A model generated the notes under the pieces. That model saw only the letters and a list, made by a program, of their open reading frames with translations, did not search any database and was not told the DNA's origin. DNA of 64,000 nt, from NCBI RefSeq assembly GCF_002563965.1, contig NZ_PDJF01000001.1, positions 1,984,001 through 2,048,000 of the forward strand. The letters run 5' to 3'. This stretch comes from Corynebacterium renale (GTDB taxonomy: Bacteria; Actinomycetota; Actinomycetes; Mycobacteriales; Mycobacteriaceae). The position numbers and the translations under genes were made by a program. This document shows, one piece after another, positions 53,057 through 63,076 of this stretch. Each line of letters starts with the position of its first letter. The first letter of the stretch is position 1.

Positions 53057-55141
53057 CTAGTTCTTTTCCAGGAAGTCTTGCGACTCTTCTTCTATATCAG
53101 ATACCAGGGTGCGGGCTAAATCTGGGTGGCGGGCAACCAGGTCGGCGGCGTCGTCTTGGCCCATCGCAATAATATCTTGGTCCGCGAGCAGGTTTAGGAT
53201 CTTCAGGCGCGACTTCCCGGACTGCGCAGCACCCAGAATGTCGCCTTCCTGTCGGTGCCGTAGGTCGATGTCCGCTAGGTCGAAGCCGCTGGTCGTCGCA
53301 GCCACTGCCTCGAGACGCTCCAACGCCGCTTGATCAGGAGTTGCCGTCATGAGGAAGCATATCGACGCGTGCCCGCCACGCCCGACGCGCCCGCGCAACT
53401 GATGCAACTGGGAAATGCCAAACCGTTCGGCCTGCGTAATGACCATGACGGTGGCATTGGCCACGTCCACGCCGACCTCGATAACCGTAGTAGCTACGAG
53501 GACATCGATGCGCCCGGCCGCGAATTCTGCCATCACGTAGTCTTTATCCTCCGGATGCAACTTGCCATGCAATTCCTCAATCCGGAGGTTCGGCCACCGT
53601 GCGCGCAGGACGTTCGCCAGTTCCAGGACGCCGCCTTCGCCTTCAATCGACGGGCACACCACGTAGCCTTGGTGCCCGTCTTCGACCTCTTCGTAGAGCC
53701 GGGACCAGGTACGTTCCCACCACGCGGGTCTACCCTTATGCACCACGAATGACTGGATCGGCTTACGCCCGCCCGGTAGTTCGCGGAGGCTGGAAATCGC
53801 GAGGTCACCGAAGACTGTCATGGCGATGGTGCGCGGAATCGGGGTCGCAGTCATCACCAGCAGATGCGGGTGTCCGCCCTTGGCACGCAGGTCGTCACGC
53901 TGTTCTACACCAAAGCGGTGCTGCTCGTCGACGACGACCAAGCCAAGGTCGAAGAAATCTACGCTATCTTGGAAGAGCGCGTGCGTACCGACCACGATGT
54001 CAGCCTGCCCGCTGACAATCTTCAGCAGTGCGTCCTGACGGTCCTGAGTGCTCAAAGAGCCCGTGAGCAATACGACAGTAAGTGGCAAGTCCATGCACAG
54101 GGACTGCAGGCTCGCCCAATGTTGAGTGGCAAGGACTTCGGTCGGTGCCATAAATGCGCACTGGCGCCCATTATCAATGACTTGGAGCATGGACAGCAGC
54201 GCCACGACCGTCTTACCCGAACCGACTTCCCCCTGCAAGAGACGAGACATCGGGTGCTCTTGGGACAGGTCGTGCGAGATAGTTTCCACGACTTCCTGCT
54301 GCCCCGCCGTGAGTTCATACGGCAGGCTGCCCAGCAGGCCCTCGCGCATTCCACCGTGTCGCGGTGGATTCGCGGCTGCGACGCGGTCGTGGTTGTCGGC
54401 ACGTCGCAAAGCCATGACAGTTGCTAGTTCAAGGGCCTCGTTGTACTTGAGACGCTCGATGTGCGGCTCCGGGCCTTCAGGTCCTGGGACGTGCACGCCC
54501 CGAATCGCCTGGTCGAAGCTCGGCAAGAATGCGGGTGGCTCATCCAACGGTTCGGGGATGGGCGGAACGTTGGCCAGTACGTGATCAACCCAGTCCATAA
54601 TCTTCCAGGAGGTGGCTTTTTTGGTAGCCGGGTAGATAGGCACGTAATCGCGCTTGGCTAGGCGCAGTTCCAGTTCGGTAGGTTGCTCGTCGGTTTCCTC
54701 CCCGAAGCTGGCCAACGTTTCTTTGGAAGCACGCCGCAAGATGACGTATTGGGGGTGTTGCAGTTGCGGTTGTCCCCGGTAGTAGCGGACTTTGCCGGTA
54801 AACATTGCTTTGGTCCCCGGTAACAGGACTTTGGCGATGAACGTGACGCGGAAGAAACTTGCAGTCAGGTTGACGGTGCCATCGAAGATCGTCACCGTGG
54901 TGATCCGCATGCCGTTGCGAGTCGTGGACTGGCGAACGTCCAAGACTTCCCCGACGATGGTGACTTGCTCCCCTTCTTCCGCGTTGCCAACGCCTACGTG
55001 CGCACCGTTGCGGGAATAGGTTCGTGGCCGGTACGCCAGCAGCTCATCGACAGTACTAAGCCCCAGCTCTTTGCGGATTTCGGTGGCAGTTTTCTTTTCA
55101 AAAAGTGTGTCTAACGTTCGCCGATCGTGCCACCCCAGCAT
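53057..55141 (-). CDS. recG: ATP-dependent DNA helicase RecG
   Basis: A 694-residue branch-migrating helicase that rescues stalled forks. The N-terminal wedge/OB region (about 15-190, including VTIVGEVLDVRQS) is followed by Walker A GEVGSGKTVVALL (about 304-316), the DExH-like box VVVDEQHRFGV and motif VI QLRGRVGRGGH. Length is normal. It starts 4 bp after the DAK2 gene stop and leads into rsmD. Confidence 0.95.
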   Translation of the reverse strand: MLGWHDRRTLDTLFEKKTATEIRKELGLSTVDELLAYRPRTYSRNGAHVGVGNAEEGEQVTIVGEVLDVRQSTTRNGMRITTVTIFDGTVNLTASFFRVTFIAKVLLPGTKAMFTGKVRYYRGQPQLQHPQYVILRRASKETLASFGEETDEQPTELELRLAKRDYVPIYPATKKATSWKIMDWVDHVLANVPPIPEPLDEPPAFLPSFDQAIRGVHVPGPEGPEPHIERLKYNEALELATVMALRRADNHDRVAAANPPRHGGMREGLLGSLPYELTAGQQEVVETISHDLSQEHPMSRLLQGEVGSGKTVVALLSMLQVIDNGRQCAFMAPTEVLATQHWASLQSLCMDLPLTVVLLTGSLSTQDRQDALLKIVSGQADIVVGTHALFQDSVDFFDLGLVVVDEQHRFGVEQRDDLRAKGGHPHLLVMTATPIPRTIAMTVFGDLAISSLRELPGGRKPIQSFVVHKGRPAWWERTWSRLYEEVEDGHQGYVVCPSIEGEGGVLELANVLRARWPNLRIEELHGKLHPEDKDYVMAEFAAGRIDVLVATTVIEVGVDVANATVMVITQAERFGISQLHQLRGRVGRGGHASICFLMTATPDQAALERLEAVAATTSGFDLADIDLRHRQEGDILGAAQSGKSRLKILNLLADQDIIAMGQDDAADLVARHPDLARTLVSDIEEESQDFLEKN

Positions 55142-55145
55142 ATTT

Positions 55146-56690
55146 TTATTCCACCCCTACTTGAACGAGCCCTTCTACGTTGTCTGCAACGTACGACATG
55201 ATGTCGACATTACCGCGAAAACGCGCGGCGAGGTTGTCGGTGCTGATATCCACCCCGGTTCGGGCAAGTAGTGTGACCTGTTCCCCGCCTTCGGCAAGCA
55301 GGTCGCGGATGGTATTTTCGATGGCTTCATCGAGGGTATCCGAGACGCGAATGACGTTGCCCGGAGTCGTTTCCGTGAGGTAGTCCCCTTTACCGCATGC
55401 GCCTGCCGGGGTGAGGAAGGCATGCGCGGTCTGATCGATGACGGCGCTGCGCATTTCTGACGCCGCTTCCTCCATGGACTCTACCGCCTTATCTAGCGGG
55501 GCGTTATCCTCGTAGACTGCGATCGCAGCGAAACCGGCAACTGTGCGCGGCACGTCGAGGACTACGTGATGAGTGGTGCGCAGGGGTGGCACGTACCCAT
55601 TGGCAATGACAATCGTTTCTGGGAACGCGTCGCGGGCGGCTGCAAGGCGCGCTTCCATCTGATCATCAGGAGCAATGACGGTGGCGCCCGCCGCGGTGAA
55701 GAGGTCGGCGACTTGCCCAGGGCCGGCGATGGCAATCACTTGACGACGCGTCGGGGCCTCCGTGTTCACGTACGCCGTCGGAGCAGGACCGGGAAGTACT
55801 TCGAAGCGAAGTTCGCTCACCTGACCGAGGGAGAAAGCTTTTTCCACGACCCGTCCAGCGTCATGGGAGTGAATGTGGACCTTGGCAGTGGCGTCATCCA
55901 GTGGCGCGGCGAAGAGGCTATCGCCTAAATCTTTCAGCGCATCGGTCAGCTGGGCGGCGTCGCCGACGAAGGTGAACATGACCTCGAGGTGAGCATCTGA
56001 ACCAGCAGGTGTCCCGTGATCACACGTTGGGGTGCCAATAGTGCGGGGAACAGACTGAAGTGGGGCCACAGGCGGGGTGCTTGCTTCCCGGCCCAGTATT
56101 TCGGATTCGAGGGCGTCGAGAAGCACTACTAAGCCCTGGCCACCTGCATCAACGACGCCAGCTTCGCGCAGCACCGGGAGCTGGGACGGAGTGTTTGCAA
56201 GCGCCTTGCGCGCGGCCGCTGCCGCGTTGGAGACCACGTCTTCGATGGTCTCTCCCTGGGCGGCGTCGTGGGCTGCCCGCAGCACCGAAATGACGGTTCC
56301 CTCGACGGGATCTGCAATCGCTGATTCGACGAATACGGTTGCCTTCGCCAGCGCTTGGCGGATAGCCTCGCCGTCGATGCCATCGCCTGAGGCTTCTGCG
56401 ACGCCACGCAACACCTGGGAAAGCGCCAGGCCGGAATTGCCCCGAGCTCCGCGTACAGCCCCGCGGGCTAGGGCCGTTGCTACCTCGACGGTGGAGGCGT
56501 CTTCATCTAGTTCCTCAGCTGCTGCCAGGGCCGAATTCATGGTGAAAGCCATGTTTGAACCCGTATCCGCATCAGGGACTGGGAACACGTTGATGTGGTT
56601 TATTTCCGCGCGCCGAGCAGACAACTCCGCCACAGCTCGACGCGCCCACGAGTGCAGGCGCGGGCCGTCAAGGACTGTGGTTTTGGACAT
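55146..56690 (-). CDS. DAK2-domain (FakA/YloV-like) protein
   Basis: A 514-residue protein. The N-terminal DhaL/DAK2 domain (about 8-205) contains INVFPVPDADTGSNM, whose Asp residues bind the Mg-ATP in this family. The C-terminal part (about 235-514) resembles the FakA middle and DegV-like region. In Firmicutes FakA phosphorylates FakB-bound fatty acids; whether the actinobacterial homologue does is not known. Gene order DAK2-recG-rsmD-coaD is the usual actinobacterial one. Confidence 0.88.
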   Translation of the reverse strand: MSKTTVLDGPRLHSWARRAVAELSARRAEINHINVFPVPDADTGSNMAFTMNSALAAAEELDEDASTVEVATALARGAVRGARGNSGLALSQVLRGVAEASGDGIDGEAIRQALAKATVFVESAIADPVEGTVISVLRAAHDAAQGETIEDVVSNAAAAARKALANTPSQLPVLREAGVVDAGGQGLVVLLDALESEILGREASTPPVAPLQSVPRTIGTPTCDHGTPAGSDAHLEVMFTFVGDAAQLTDALKDLGDSLFAAPLDDATAKVHIHSHDAGRVVEKAFSLGQVSELRFEVLPGPAPTAYVNTEAPTRRQVIAIAGPGQVADLFTAAGATVIAPDDQMEARLAAARDAFPETIVIANGYVPPLRTTHHVVLDVPRTVAGFAAIAVYEDNAPLDKAVESMEEAASEMRSAVIDQTAHAFLTPAGACGKGDYLTETTPGNVIRVSDTLDEAIENTIRDLLAEGGEQVTLLARTGVDISTDNLAARFRGNVDIMSYVADNVEGLVQVGVE

Positions 56691-56701
56691 AAAGCCTTAT
56701 T

Positions 56702-57373
56702 CTACAGTTCCCAGTTGACTGGTGTCGCCCCGACGTCGTTCAAGATCTGGTTGGCTCGGGAAAATGGGCGGGAGCCGAAGAACCCGCGGCGGGCCGACAG
56801 CGGGGAAGGGTGCACGCTTTCGATAGTGGGAACTCCGGGCATAAACCGCGCGCAAGACCGGGCATCGTTGCCCCACAAGATGGCGACCAAGGGCGTGTCC
56901 CTGGCGGCAAGTGCCCGGATAGCATGCTCGGTGATTGCTTCCCACCCTTTGCCCCGGTGGGAGCCCGCTTTGCCGGGTTGCACGGTGAGGACTCTGTTGA
57001 GCATGATCACGCCCTGCTCGGCCCAAGGGGTGAGGTCGGCGTCAACAGCTGTGATGCCTAGGTCGTCGTGAAGTTCTTTAAAGATGTTGGCCACCGACCG
57101 TGGCAACGGCCGAACCCCTGGTTCCGTAGAAAACGAAAGCCCCATGGCGTGCCCTGGCGTGGGATACGGATCCTGGCCGATGATCAGCACTTTGGCGGTG
57201 TCGAAGGGATAGGTAAAGGCCCGCAACACGTTTTCACCAGCGGGCAAGTATCCACGGCCGGCTGCGTTTTCTTGGCGGAGGAAGTCACCCATGGCATGAA
57301 TCTGCGCCGCCACCTCGCTTAAAGGTTCTTGCCACGTCGGGTGTACGGGAAGTGGGCTGTTCATAGTCGGCAT
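56702..57373 (-). CDS. ung: uracil-DNA glycosylase
   Basis: A 223-residue family 1 UDG that removes uracil from DNA. Water-activating loop [17 protein letters not shown] (about residues 61-77; catalytic Asp in GQDPY) and the minor-groove loop HPSPLSA. The start was set at ATG 57373, which overlaps the thiL stop (TAATG); ATG 57364 is an alternative. Confidence 0.95.
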   Translation of the reverse strand: MPTMNSPLPVHPTWQEPLSEVAAQIHAMGDFLRQENAAGRGYLPAGENVLRAFTYPFDTAKVLIIGQDPYPTPGHAMGLSFSTEPGVRPLPRSVANIFKELHDDLGITAVDADLTPWAEQGVIMLNRVLTVQPGKAGSHRGKGWEAITEHAIRALAARDTPLVAILWGNDARSCARFMPGVPTIESVHPSPLSARRGFFGSRPFSRANQILNDVGATPVNWEL

Positions 57374-58308
57374 TAGAAGCTCACCCACCCGGTGTGCGCG
57401 GGGGTCTTGCCTCCGACAGTCACTGTGTTACCGCGACCAACGTCGCCGATGTGGCGGAACCCGGAGGGGACGTCATGGTGCGTGGTGGCCATGAGGGTGT
57501 GGTCTTCTCCCCCGCTGTACACCCACTGCCAGGGGTCGATGCCGGTGGCTTCACCAGCGGCATGCATGAGGTCGGTGGGTGCGATTGCATCGGCGTTGAG
57601 GTTGATGGAGACGCCACTGCGCGTGGCAATCGTTTCGAGGTCCACGAGGAGGCCGTCGGAATTATCCGTGGCGCAGGTAGCTCCAGTGGCACGCGCGATC
57701 ATGCCGCGTGAGGGTTGCAGACGCGGACGCAAGTGCGCGTGCACAAGAGGTGCGAATTCTTCTGGGACGTTTCCTTCGAAGTGTTGGAGAAGGGCGAGTC
57801 CCGCAGCCGAGTGCCCAATCACCCCGCTGGCAACGAGTTTTTGGCCCGGTTTCGCCGCGTTTAAGTTCAGTGGTGCTGCGCTTCCGCCGAGGGATCCGAT
57901 GGCGGTGATGGTCACGATGATTTCATCACTTGCTGTGATATCTCCACCGACTAGTTCCGCTGCAAACTCTTTGATTTCATCGTGGATGCCGCGGGCTAGC
58001 CCTTCAATAAAACTGACGGGGGTGGATGGCGGTGCGTTGAGCGCCATGACGGCTGCCACCGGCCGGGCTCCCATCGCTTCAATATCAGCGAAGTTCTGCA
58101 CAATCGCTTTATGCCCAATATCCTCCGGTGAGGACCAGTCGAGGCGAAAGTGCCTACCGAGAACTAAGGAATCCGTAGTCACCACGGTGCGCGAATTTGG
58201 CGGAGAATTGTAGAGCACTGCGGCGTCGTCGCCGTTGAGTGCTGAGGGCGCAAGCCTAGTGATGATATCTATGGCCCCGTGTTCGCCAATATCGCCGAGT
58301 GTCTTCAC
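57373..58308 (-). CDS. thiL: thiamine-monophosphate kinase
   Basis: A 311-residue ThiL that makes thiamine diphosphate from the monophosphate. NGDDAAVL near the N-terminus, [16 protein letters not shown] and VSGGEDH-like [12 protein letters not shown] match the PurM/ThiL fold. The start is GTG 58308 after AGAAAGGA. Translationally linked to ung. Diverges from the DUF3515 gene. Confidence 0.94.
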   Translation of the reverse strand: MKTLGDIGEHGAIDIITRLAPSALNGDDAAVLYNSPPNSRTVVTTDSLVLGRHFRLDWSSPEDIGHKAIVQNFADIEAMGARPVAAVMALNAPPSTPVSFIEGLARGIHDEIKEFAAELVGGDITASDEIIVTITAIGSLGGSAAPLNLNAAKPGQKLVASGVIGHSAAGLALLQHFEGNVPEEFAPLVHAHLRPRLQPSRGMIARATGATCATDNSDGLLVDLETIATRSGVSINLNADAIAPTDLMHAAGEATGIDPWQWVYSGGEDHTLMATTHHDVPSGFRHIGDVGRGNTVTVGGKTPAHTGWVSF

Positions 58309-58340
58309 CGGTGGTTTTCCTTTCTGGCATGATTTAGTGC

Positions 58341-59207
58341 ATGCGTGAGAATCAATTTAACCGTACCCCGGTCTACATTGCGCTTGGCCTTGCCATCGTG
58401 TTGGTTGTGGGTGTGCTGGTCGGTGCACGTCTCGTGTCTGACCGGTCCAGGCAGGTGCAGCTTTCTGCAGTGCCGGCACCACAGGCTGAGTCGCAGGAAT
58501 GTAGTGCGCTTCTCGACGACCTCCCCACCACCGTCGCAGGCCTGCGGAGAGCAACGCTGGTAGACCCCGTCCCGCCGGGAGCAGCGGCGTGGTCACTGGG
58601 TGATAATCGGGTCACACTGCGCTGCGGGGTGTCCCTTCCAGAGCAATACACGGAACTTTCGCGCACGGCAGATGTAGCGGGCGTGGAATGGGTGAAGGTG
58701 GCCGACCCCGGCACGGACCTGGCCACCTGGTACACGGTAGACCGGGAGCCGGTCGTCGCTGTTACAGCAGAAGGCCAGGATCCTACCGGTGATGTGTCTC
58801 CGGCGATTGCGCAGCTTCCAGAAAAGCAGTGGAAACCCTTCGCGCTCCCCCTCTCTGACCTTGCCACTCCTGAAGCTCAGCGCTGTACTGGTTTTATGGG
58901 TGCGCTCCCCAAGAATTTGGGGGACAACCCGTTGGTGAGGTCTGAAGGCACGCGCGCTGTGTGGGCAGCCGAAGACCACGCGCCGATTGTTGTGGCTTGT
59001 GGTGTGGAACAACCGGCAGATTATGCGGCCGGAGCCCGCCTGACCCAGGTCAACAATGTCCCGTGGTTCGTGGGCCAAGACGGGTACTTTGCACTGGGCC
59101 GCCAGGCTCTGGTCGCAGTCTCCATGCCACCGGAAGCAACCGACGAACTCCTGGAGATCACGAACCTTATTGAGAAGACGATTCCGCCAGTGCAGTCTGC
59201 ACCATAG
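58341..59207 (+). CDS. DUF3515 membrane-anchored protein
   Basis: A 288-residue protein. One N-terminal membrane helix (TPVYIALGLAIVLVVGVLVG, about 9-28) is followed by a secreted domain made of two related halves (CSALLDDLPTTV... and CTGFMGALPKNL..., each with a later Cys), a duplication typical of DUF3515. Conserved beside ddl in mycobacteria; cell-wall role suspected but not shown. CATGAT ends 7 nt before ATG (possible leaderless mRNA). Its last 41 bp overlap the end of ddl on the other strand. Confidence 0.85.
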   Translation: MRENQFNRTPVYIALGLAIVLVVGVLVGARLVSDRSRQVQLSAVPAPQAESQECSALLDDLPTTVAGLRRATLVDPVPPGAAAWSLGDNRVTLRCGVSLPEQYTELSRTADVAGVEWVKVADPGTDLATWYTVDREPVVAVTAEGQDPTGDVSPAIAQLPEKQWKPFALPLSDLATPEAQRCTGFMGALPKNLGDNPLVRSEGTRAVWAAEDHAPIVVACGVEQPADYAAGARLTQVNNVPWFVGQDGYFALGRQALVAVSMPPEATDELLEITNLIEKTIPPVQSAP

Positions 59208-60240
59208 TGGAAACCAGCGTGGGGTAATCCACCCCACTAGCTGCAAACATCTGGGGGTACATAGAAATACGCGTAAAGCCGGGCATGGTGTTAATTTCGT
59301 TGAACACCGGCCCGGTTTCCGTTACGAAGAAGTCCACTCGTGATAGCCCTTCGCATCCGAGGGCATGGAACGTTGTGATGGCCAGCTCCTGAAGTTGCTG
59401 GGTCATCTCCTCTCCCACTGGTGCGGGTATCGCCGCGGTGACAACGTTATCCACGTACTTGGTATCAAAATCGTAGAAGCCGCCTTCAGAATCCCCCGTG
59501 CCATCCAACTGCGCTGGTACGGAAGCCACCACGGAGCCATCCGGGTACTGCAGGACGCCGACCTCGACCTCGTGGCCAACGATCTCGGCTTCGACGACGA
59601 CCTTCGGGTCATGTTCGCGCGCCAATTCAAGCGCGGCCGGGAATTCTTCCCAGGACGTCACGCGCGAAATACCGATAGAGGAACCTCCGCGGGCCGGTTT
59701 CACAAAAACCGGCAGGCCCAGGTAGTCCTGCGCTTCGGCGTCGAGAAGCATGCCGGGCTCAAGGACTACCTCGCGGGTAATCGGAATACCTGCAGCAGCG
59801 GCCAACTTTTTAGTGAACTGCTTATCCATCCCGCATGCAGAAGCCAGGACGCCGGGGCCCACGTACGGGACACCAGAAAGCTCGCACAGGCCCTGGATCG
59901 TACCGTCCTCGCCGAATGGGCCGTGGAGGACGGGGAAAATCACGTCCACTGTTGCGTAGAGGGAACCATCTTCGAATGTAATGTGTCCTGCCCGCTGAGG
60001 GTTGACGGATAGGGATACTTCGCGGGTTATGGGCACAGTTGGCAACTGCGCGTCGCCCTGTGGGTCAGCGGTGCCTTCTACCCATACGCCGTCTGGAGTA
60101 ATGCCGATAGGGATGACCTGGTAATTGTGTTCAGGGTCTTCTTCCAGCGCTGCCATGATTGACGTCGCTGAGATGCATGAAATGGAATGTTCAGGGGAAT
60201 GGCCTCCGTAGACCACACCCACCCGGATTGGTGCGTTCAC
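59167..60240 (-). CDS. ddl: D-alanine--D-alanine ligase
   Basis: A 357-residue ATP-grasp ligase that makes the D-Ala-D-Ala end of peptidoglycan precursors. Conserved blocks: VGVVYGGHSPEHSISCISA at the N-terminus, LHGPFGEDGTIQGLCE, the ATP-grasp Lys region VFVKPARGGSSIGISR and the metal-binding NEINTMPGFT. The start is GTG 60240 immediately after the gpsA stop (TAAGTG). Confidence 0.95.
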   Translation of the reverse strand: MNAPIRVGVVYGGHSPEHSISCISATSIMAALEEDPEHNYQVIPIGITPDGVWVEGTADPQGDAQLPTVPITREVSLSVNPQRAGHITFEDGSLYATVDVIFPVLHGPFGEDGTIQGLCELSGVPYVGPGVLASACGMDKQFTKKLAAAAGIPITREVVLEPGMLLDAEAQDYLGLPVFVKPARGGSSIGISRVTSWEEFPAALELAREHDPKVVVEAEIVGHEVEVGVLQYPDGSVVASVPAQLDGTGDSEGGFYDFDTKYVDNVVTAAIPAPVGEEMTQQLQELAITTFHALGCEGLSRVDFFVTETGPVFNEINTMPGFTRISMYPQMFAASGVDYPTLVSTMVQTALAESSSQ

Positions 60241-61239
60241 TTACTCTGCTTTCTTTGATCGGCCCATGAGGGCAATGACCATGTCCTCGACGCTTAAACC
60301 CTTGTGGCACACTGCGTAGACGGCCTGGGTCAGTGGCATGTCTACCGAGTGTTTATCGGCAAGTTCAAAGATAGAGCGGGAGGAAATCACGCCTTCGGCG
60401 ACTTGACCGTGGGTGGCTTTCTTCGCTTCATCTAGACCGGCGCCTTGGCCGAGGCGGTAGCCGAAACTGCGGTTACGCGAGAGCGGCGAAGAGCAGGTTG
60501 CTACCAAATCTCCTAGGCCTGCGAGGCCGCTGAAGGTACGCGCGTCGGCACCGAGGGCCACCCCGAGGCGGGAAATTTCTGCGAGACCGCGAGTGATCAG
60601 GGTAGCTAGAGTGTTTTCGCCGAGCCCGCGTCCGGACGCCATACCGCAAGCTAGCGCGATGACGTTTTTGCAGGCGCCGCCGACTTCGCAGCCGGTGACG
60701 TCGGTGTTGGTGTAAGGACGCAGGTAACTGGTGGATACCGCGGCTTGGACAAATTTCGCGCGGTTTTCGTCGACGCAGGCGATGACGGTTGCTGCGGGTT
60801 GTTCCTCAGCAATTTCGCGGGCCAGGTTGGGCCCGGAAAGCACGGCGATGCGCTCGCGCTCAATGGCGGTGGCGTCAGCAATGACCTGGCTCATAAGCAT
60901 GTAGGTGCCTTGTTCCACGCCTTTAGAGATGGACACTACGGTGGCGTCAGCGGGGATGTGCTCCGCCCAGACTGCGAGATTTTCACGCAGACTCTGGGAC
61001 GGTACAGCAAGGACGACAATGGCGGCGTCGTGCAGTACTGCAGCGGGGTCGGAGGCCGCGGAGATGGCGCCAGGCAAGGTGATGCCATCCAGGTAGTCGG
61101 GGTTGACGTGGTCTTCGTCGATGGTGCGCGCCAAGGATTCGCGCCGTGCCCACAACCGGACGGTGTTTCCGGCGTCGGCGAAGACTTTTGCCAAGGTAGT
61201 TCCCCAGGAGCCTGCTCCCATGACGGCAATGTTGACCAC
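60241..61239 (-). CDS. gpsA: glycerol-3-phosphate dehydrogenase (NAD(P)+)
   Basis: A 332-residue enzyme making glycerol-3-phosphate for phospholipids. N-terminal Rossmann motif [18 protein letters not shown] (residues 3-20), substrate-site Lys in [16 protein letters not shown] and the C-terminal PLTQAVYAV. The start is GTG 61239 with GAGGAG 8 nt upstream; the longer frame adds unrelated residues. Adjacent to ddl as in mycobacteria. Confidence 0.95.
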   Translation of the reverse strand: MVNIAVMGAGSWGTTLAKVFADAGNTVRLWARRESLARTIDEDHVNPDYLDGITLPGAISAASDPAAVLHDAAIVVLAVPSQSLRENLAVWAEHIPADATVVSISKGVEQGTYMLMSQVIADATAIERERIAVLSGPNLAREIAEEQPAATVIACVDENRAKFVQAAVSTSYLRPYTNTDVTGCEVGGACKNVIALACGMASGRGLGENTLATLITRGLAEISRLGVALGADARTFSGLAGLGDLVATCSSPLSRNRSFGYRLGQGAGLDEAKKATHGQVAEGVISSRSIFELADKHSVDMPLTQAVYAVCHKGLSVEDMVIALMGRSKKAE

Positions 61240-61377
61240 TGCACCATCTCCTCTACGTGATTTTTGCACATCGTCGCAGCTCATACCCCACGTCGGGGCA
61301 GCCACCTAAACCGAGGGCTTTTCCTATCGATACTAGGTTACAAGTACCCGATGTGGTGACGAAATCTTTTATCCGCA

Positions 61378-62373
61378 ATGATAGAAGCCATGCAGATGCG
61401 AGAAACAACCAAGGATGCTGCAGCGTCCATCGTGATGACCGGCCGCTACCAAAAGGTGCCCCGCAATCCTGGCGCCGCGTACACGAGGCCGATTCTCGCA
61501 GCCGGTGCTGTCATGTGGCGCCATCACAATGGGCGCGCCGAGGTAGCGCTTATTCACCGGCCGCGCTACAACGACTGGTCTTTACCAAAGGGCAAGGTAG
61601 ACAAGGGCGAAAACTTGCCGGCAACCGCAGTCCGCGAAATTTTGGAGGAAACCGGCTACCCGGTTCGCCTTGGTAAGCTGCTGGGCCACGTGACCTATCC
61701 GGTGAAGAACAACACCAAGGTGGTGTATTACTGGACAGCCAAAGTTACTGGCGAACAGGTAGCCACCGACGATGAAGCTGATGAACTGCGCTGGCTGCCT
61801 GTCGACGAAGCCCAGGAGCTGTTGTCTTACGAACTTGACCACATGATCCTGGCCCAAGCGCAGCGTCGCTTTGATAACCCGACCGATACTCGGATGATTC
61901 TGGTCCGCCACGGCCGCGCCGGCGAGCGTTCCGAATGGGAAGGCCCGGACGACGCACGCCCTCTCGATCCGAAGGGTCGCGATCAAGCCCAGGGTCTGGT
62001 TTCCGTGCTGGAGGCGTACCAGCCGACGGCGCTGTATACCGCGGCGCCGGACCGCTGTGTGCAGACGGTCTTGCCGGCTTCGAAAGCACTCGGCGTGCGT
62101 CTGACCATTGATCCTTTGCTTGGCGACGACGCCTTCGCCTCCTCGCCCGCGGCCACTGAAGAGCGCTACCGCCAACTCATCGCAGCCGGAGGCACTCCTG
62201 TCGTGTGCGCGCAGGGTGCGGTTATTCCCGGCATCCTTGAAGCTCTAGCTGCGGAGGCTGACTTCACGCTGCCGCACACTCATACGAAGAAGGGCGCAGC
62301 GTGGGTTTTGAGCTTCCGTGACGGCGTGCTTTCTGGCGCTGACTACTTGCGTTCGGCGTTACCGGTGAAGTAG
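61378..62373 (+). CDS. mutT1: MutT1-like NUDIX hydrolase with histidine-phosphatase domain
   Basis: A 331-residue two-domain protein. The NUDIX box GKVDKGENLPATAVREILEE is complete (about residues 71-90). From about 170 a histidine-phosphatase domain starts (MILVRHGRAGERSEW); at its second His position it has Gln (CAQGAVI). Mycobacterial MutT1 has this layout and cleans 8-oxo-dGTP and related nucleotides. The start is uncertain: ATG 61378, 61390 or 61396; AATGAT ends 7 nt before 61390. Followed by a terminator. Confidence 0.88.
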   Translation: MIEAMQMRETTKDAAASIVMTGRYQKVPRNPGAAYTRPILAAGAVMWRHHNGRAEVALIHRPRYNDWSLPKGKVDKGENLPATAVREILEETGYPVRLGKLLGHVTYPVKNNTKVVYYWTAKVTGEQVATDDEADELRWLPVDEAQELLSYELDHMILAQAQRRFDNPTDTRMILVRHGRAGERSEWEGPDDARPLDPKGRDQAQGLVSVLEAYQPTALYTAAPDRCVQTVLPASKALGVRLTIDPLLGDDAFASSPAATEERYRQLIAAGGTPVVCAQGAVIPGILEALAAEADFTLPHTHTKKGAAWVLSFRDGVLSGADYLRSALPVK

Positions 62374-62405
62374 CAGTTAATCCCCCTATACTCAGCCTAC
62401 GGCTG

Positions 62406-62443
62406 GGGCACGCTTTCGCTCATTTTTCTGGCGAAGCGTGCCC
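62406..62443. terminator. bidirectional terminator between mutT1 and leuD
   Basis: gggcacgctttcgc / gcgaagcgtgccc, a 13-bp stem with one bulged T and an 11-nt loop, between convergent genes. Confidence 0.75.
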
Positions 62444-62451
62444 TCGTGTGT

Positions 62452-63039
62452 TTAGAACACGTGTGGCTTGAATGCCGGGCGCTTGGACTCGTAATCTGCG
62501 ATGGCATCTTCTTGGCGCAGGGTCAGTCCGATGTCGTCGAGGCCTTCGAGCAGGCGCCACTTGGTGTAGTCGTCGATGTCAAAGCTCACCACGGTGGATC
62601 CGGCGGTGATGGTTTGTGCTTCGAGGTCGACGGTCACGTCCATGCCTGGGTCCTGTTCGAGGACCTTCCACAGGAGTTCGATGTCATCTTGCGCAACGAT
62701 GCCTGCAAGAAGACCTGCTTTTCCGGAGTTTCCCCGGAAAATGTCGGCGAACCGTGGGGAAAATACGGCGCGGAAGCCGTAGTCCATGAGTGCCCACACT
62801 GCGTGTTCACGGGAGGACCCGGTGCCGAAGTCTGGTCCGGTAATCAGGACGGAACCGTTCTTGTACGGCTCCTGGTTGAGGATGAAGCTGTCATCCTTGC
62901 GCCAGTTGGCAAACAGGCCGTCTTCGAAGCCGGTGCGGGTCACGCGCTTGAGGTAGACCGCAGGGATGATCTGGTCGGTGTCTACGTTGGACGCCTTCAG
63001 GGGTACGCCGACACCAGTGTGGGTTGTGAACTTCTCCAT
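62452..63039 (-). CDS. leuD: 3-isopropylmalate dehydratase, small subunit
   Basis: A 195-residue subunit of the leucine-pathway isomerase. [13 protein letters not shown] (residues 19-31) and [17 protein letters not shown] (about 70-86) are family signatures; the latter binds substrate. It works with LeuC, which lies 37 bp upstream. Confidence 0.96.
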   Translation of the reverse strand: MEKFTTHTGVGVPLKASNVDTDQIIPAVYLKRVTRTGFEDGLFANWRKDDSFILNQEPYKNGSVLITGPDFGTGSSREHAVWALMDYGFRAVFSPRFADIFRGNSGKAGLLAGIVAQDDIELLWKVLEQDPGMDVTVDLEAQTITAGSTVVSFDIDDYTKWRLLEGLDDIGLTLRQEDAIADYESKRPAFKPHVF

Positions 63040-63076
63040 CGTGAGTGCTCCTTTGAAGTCTTTGGTTACGTCGGTG

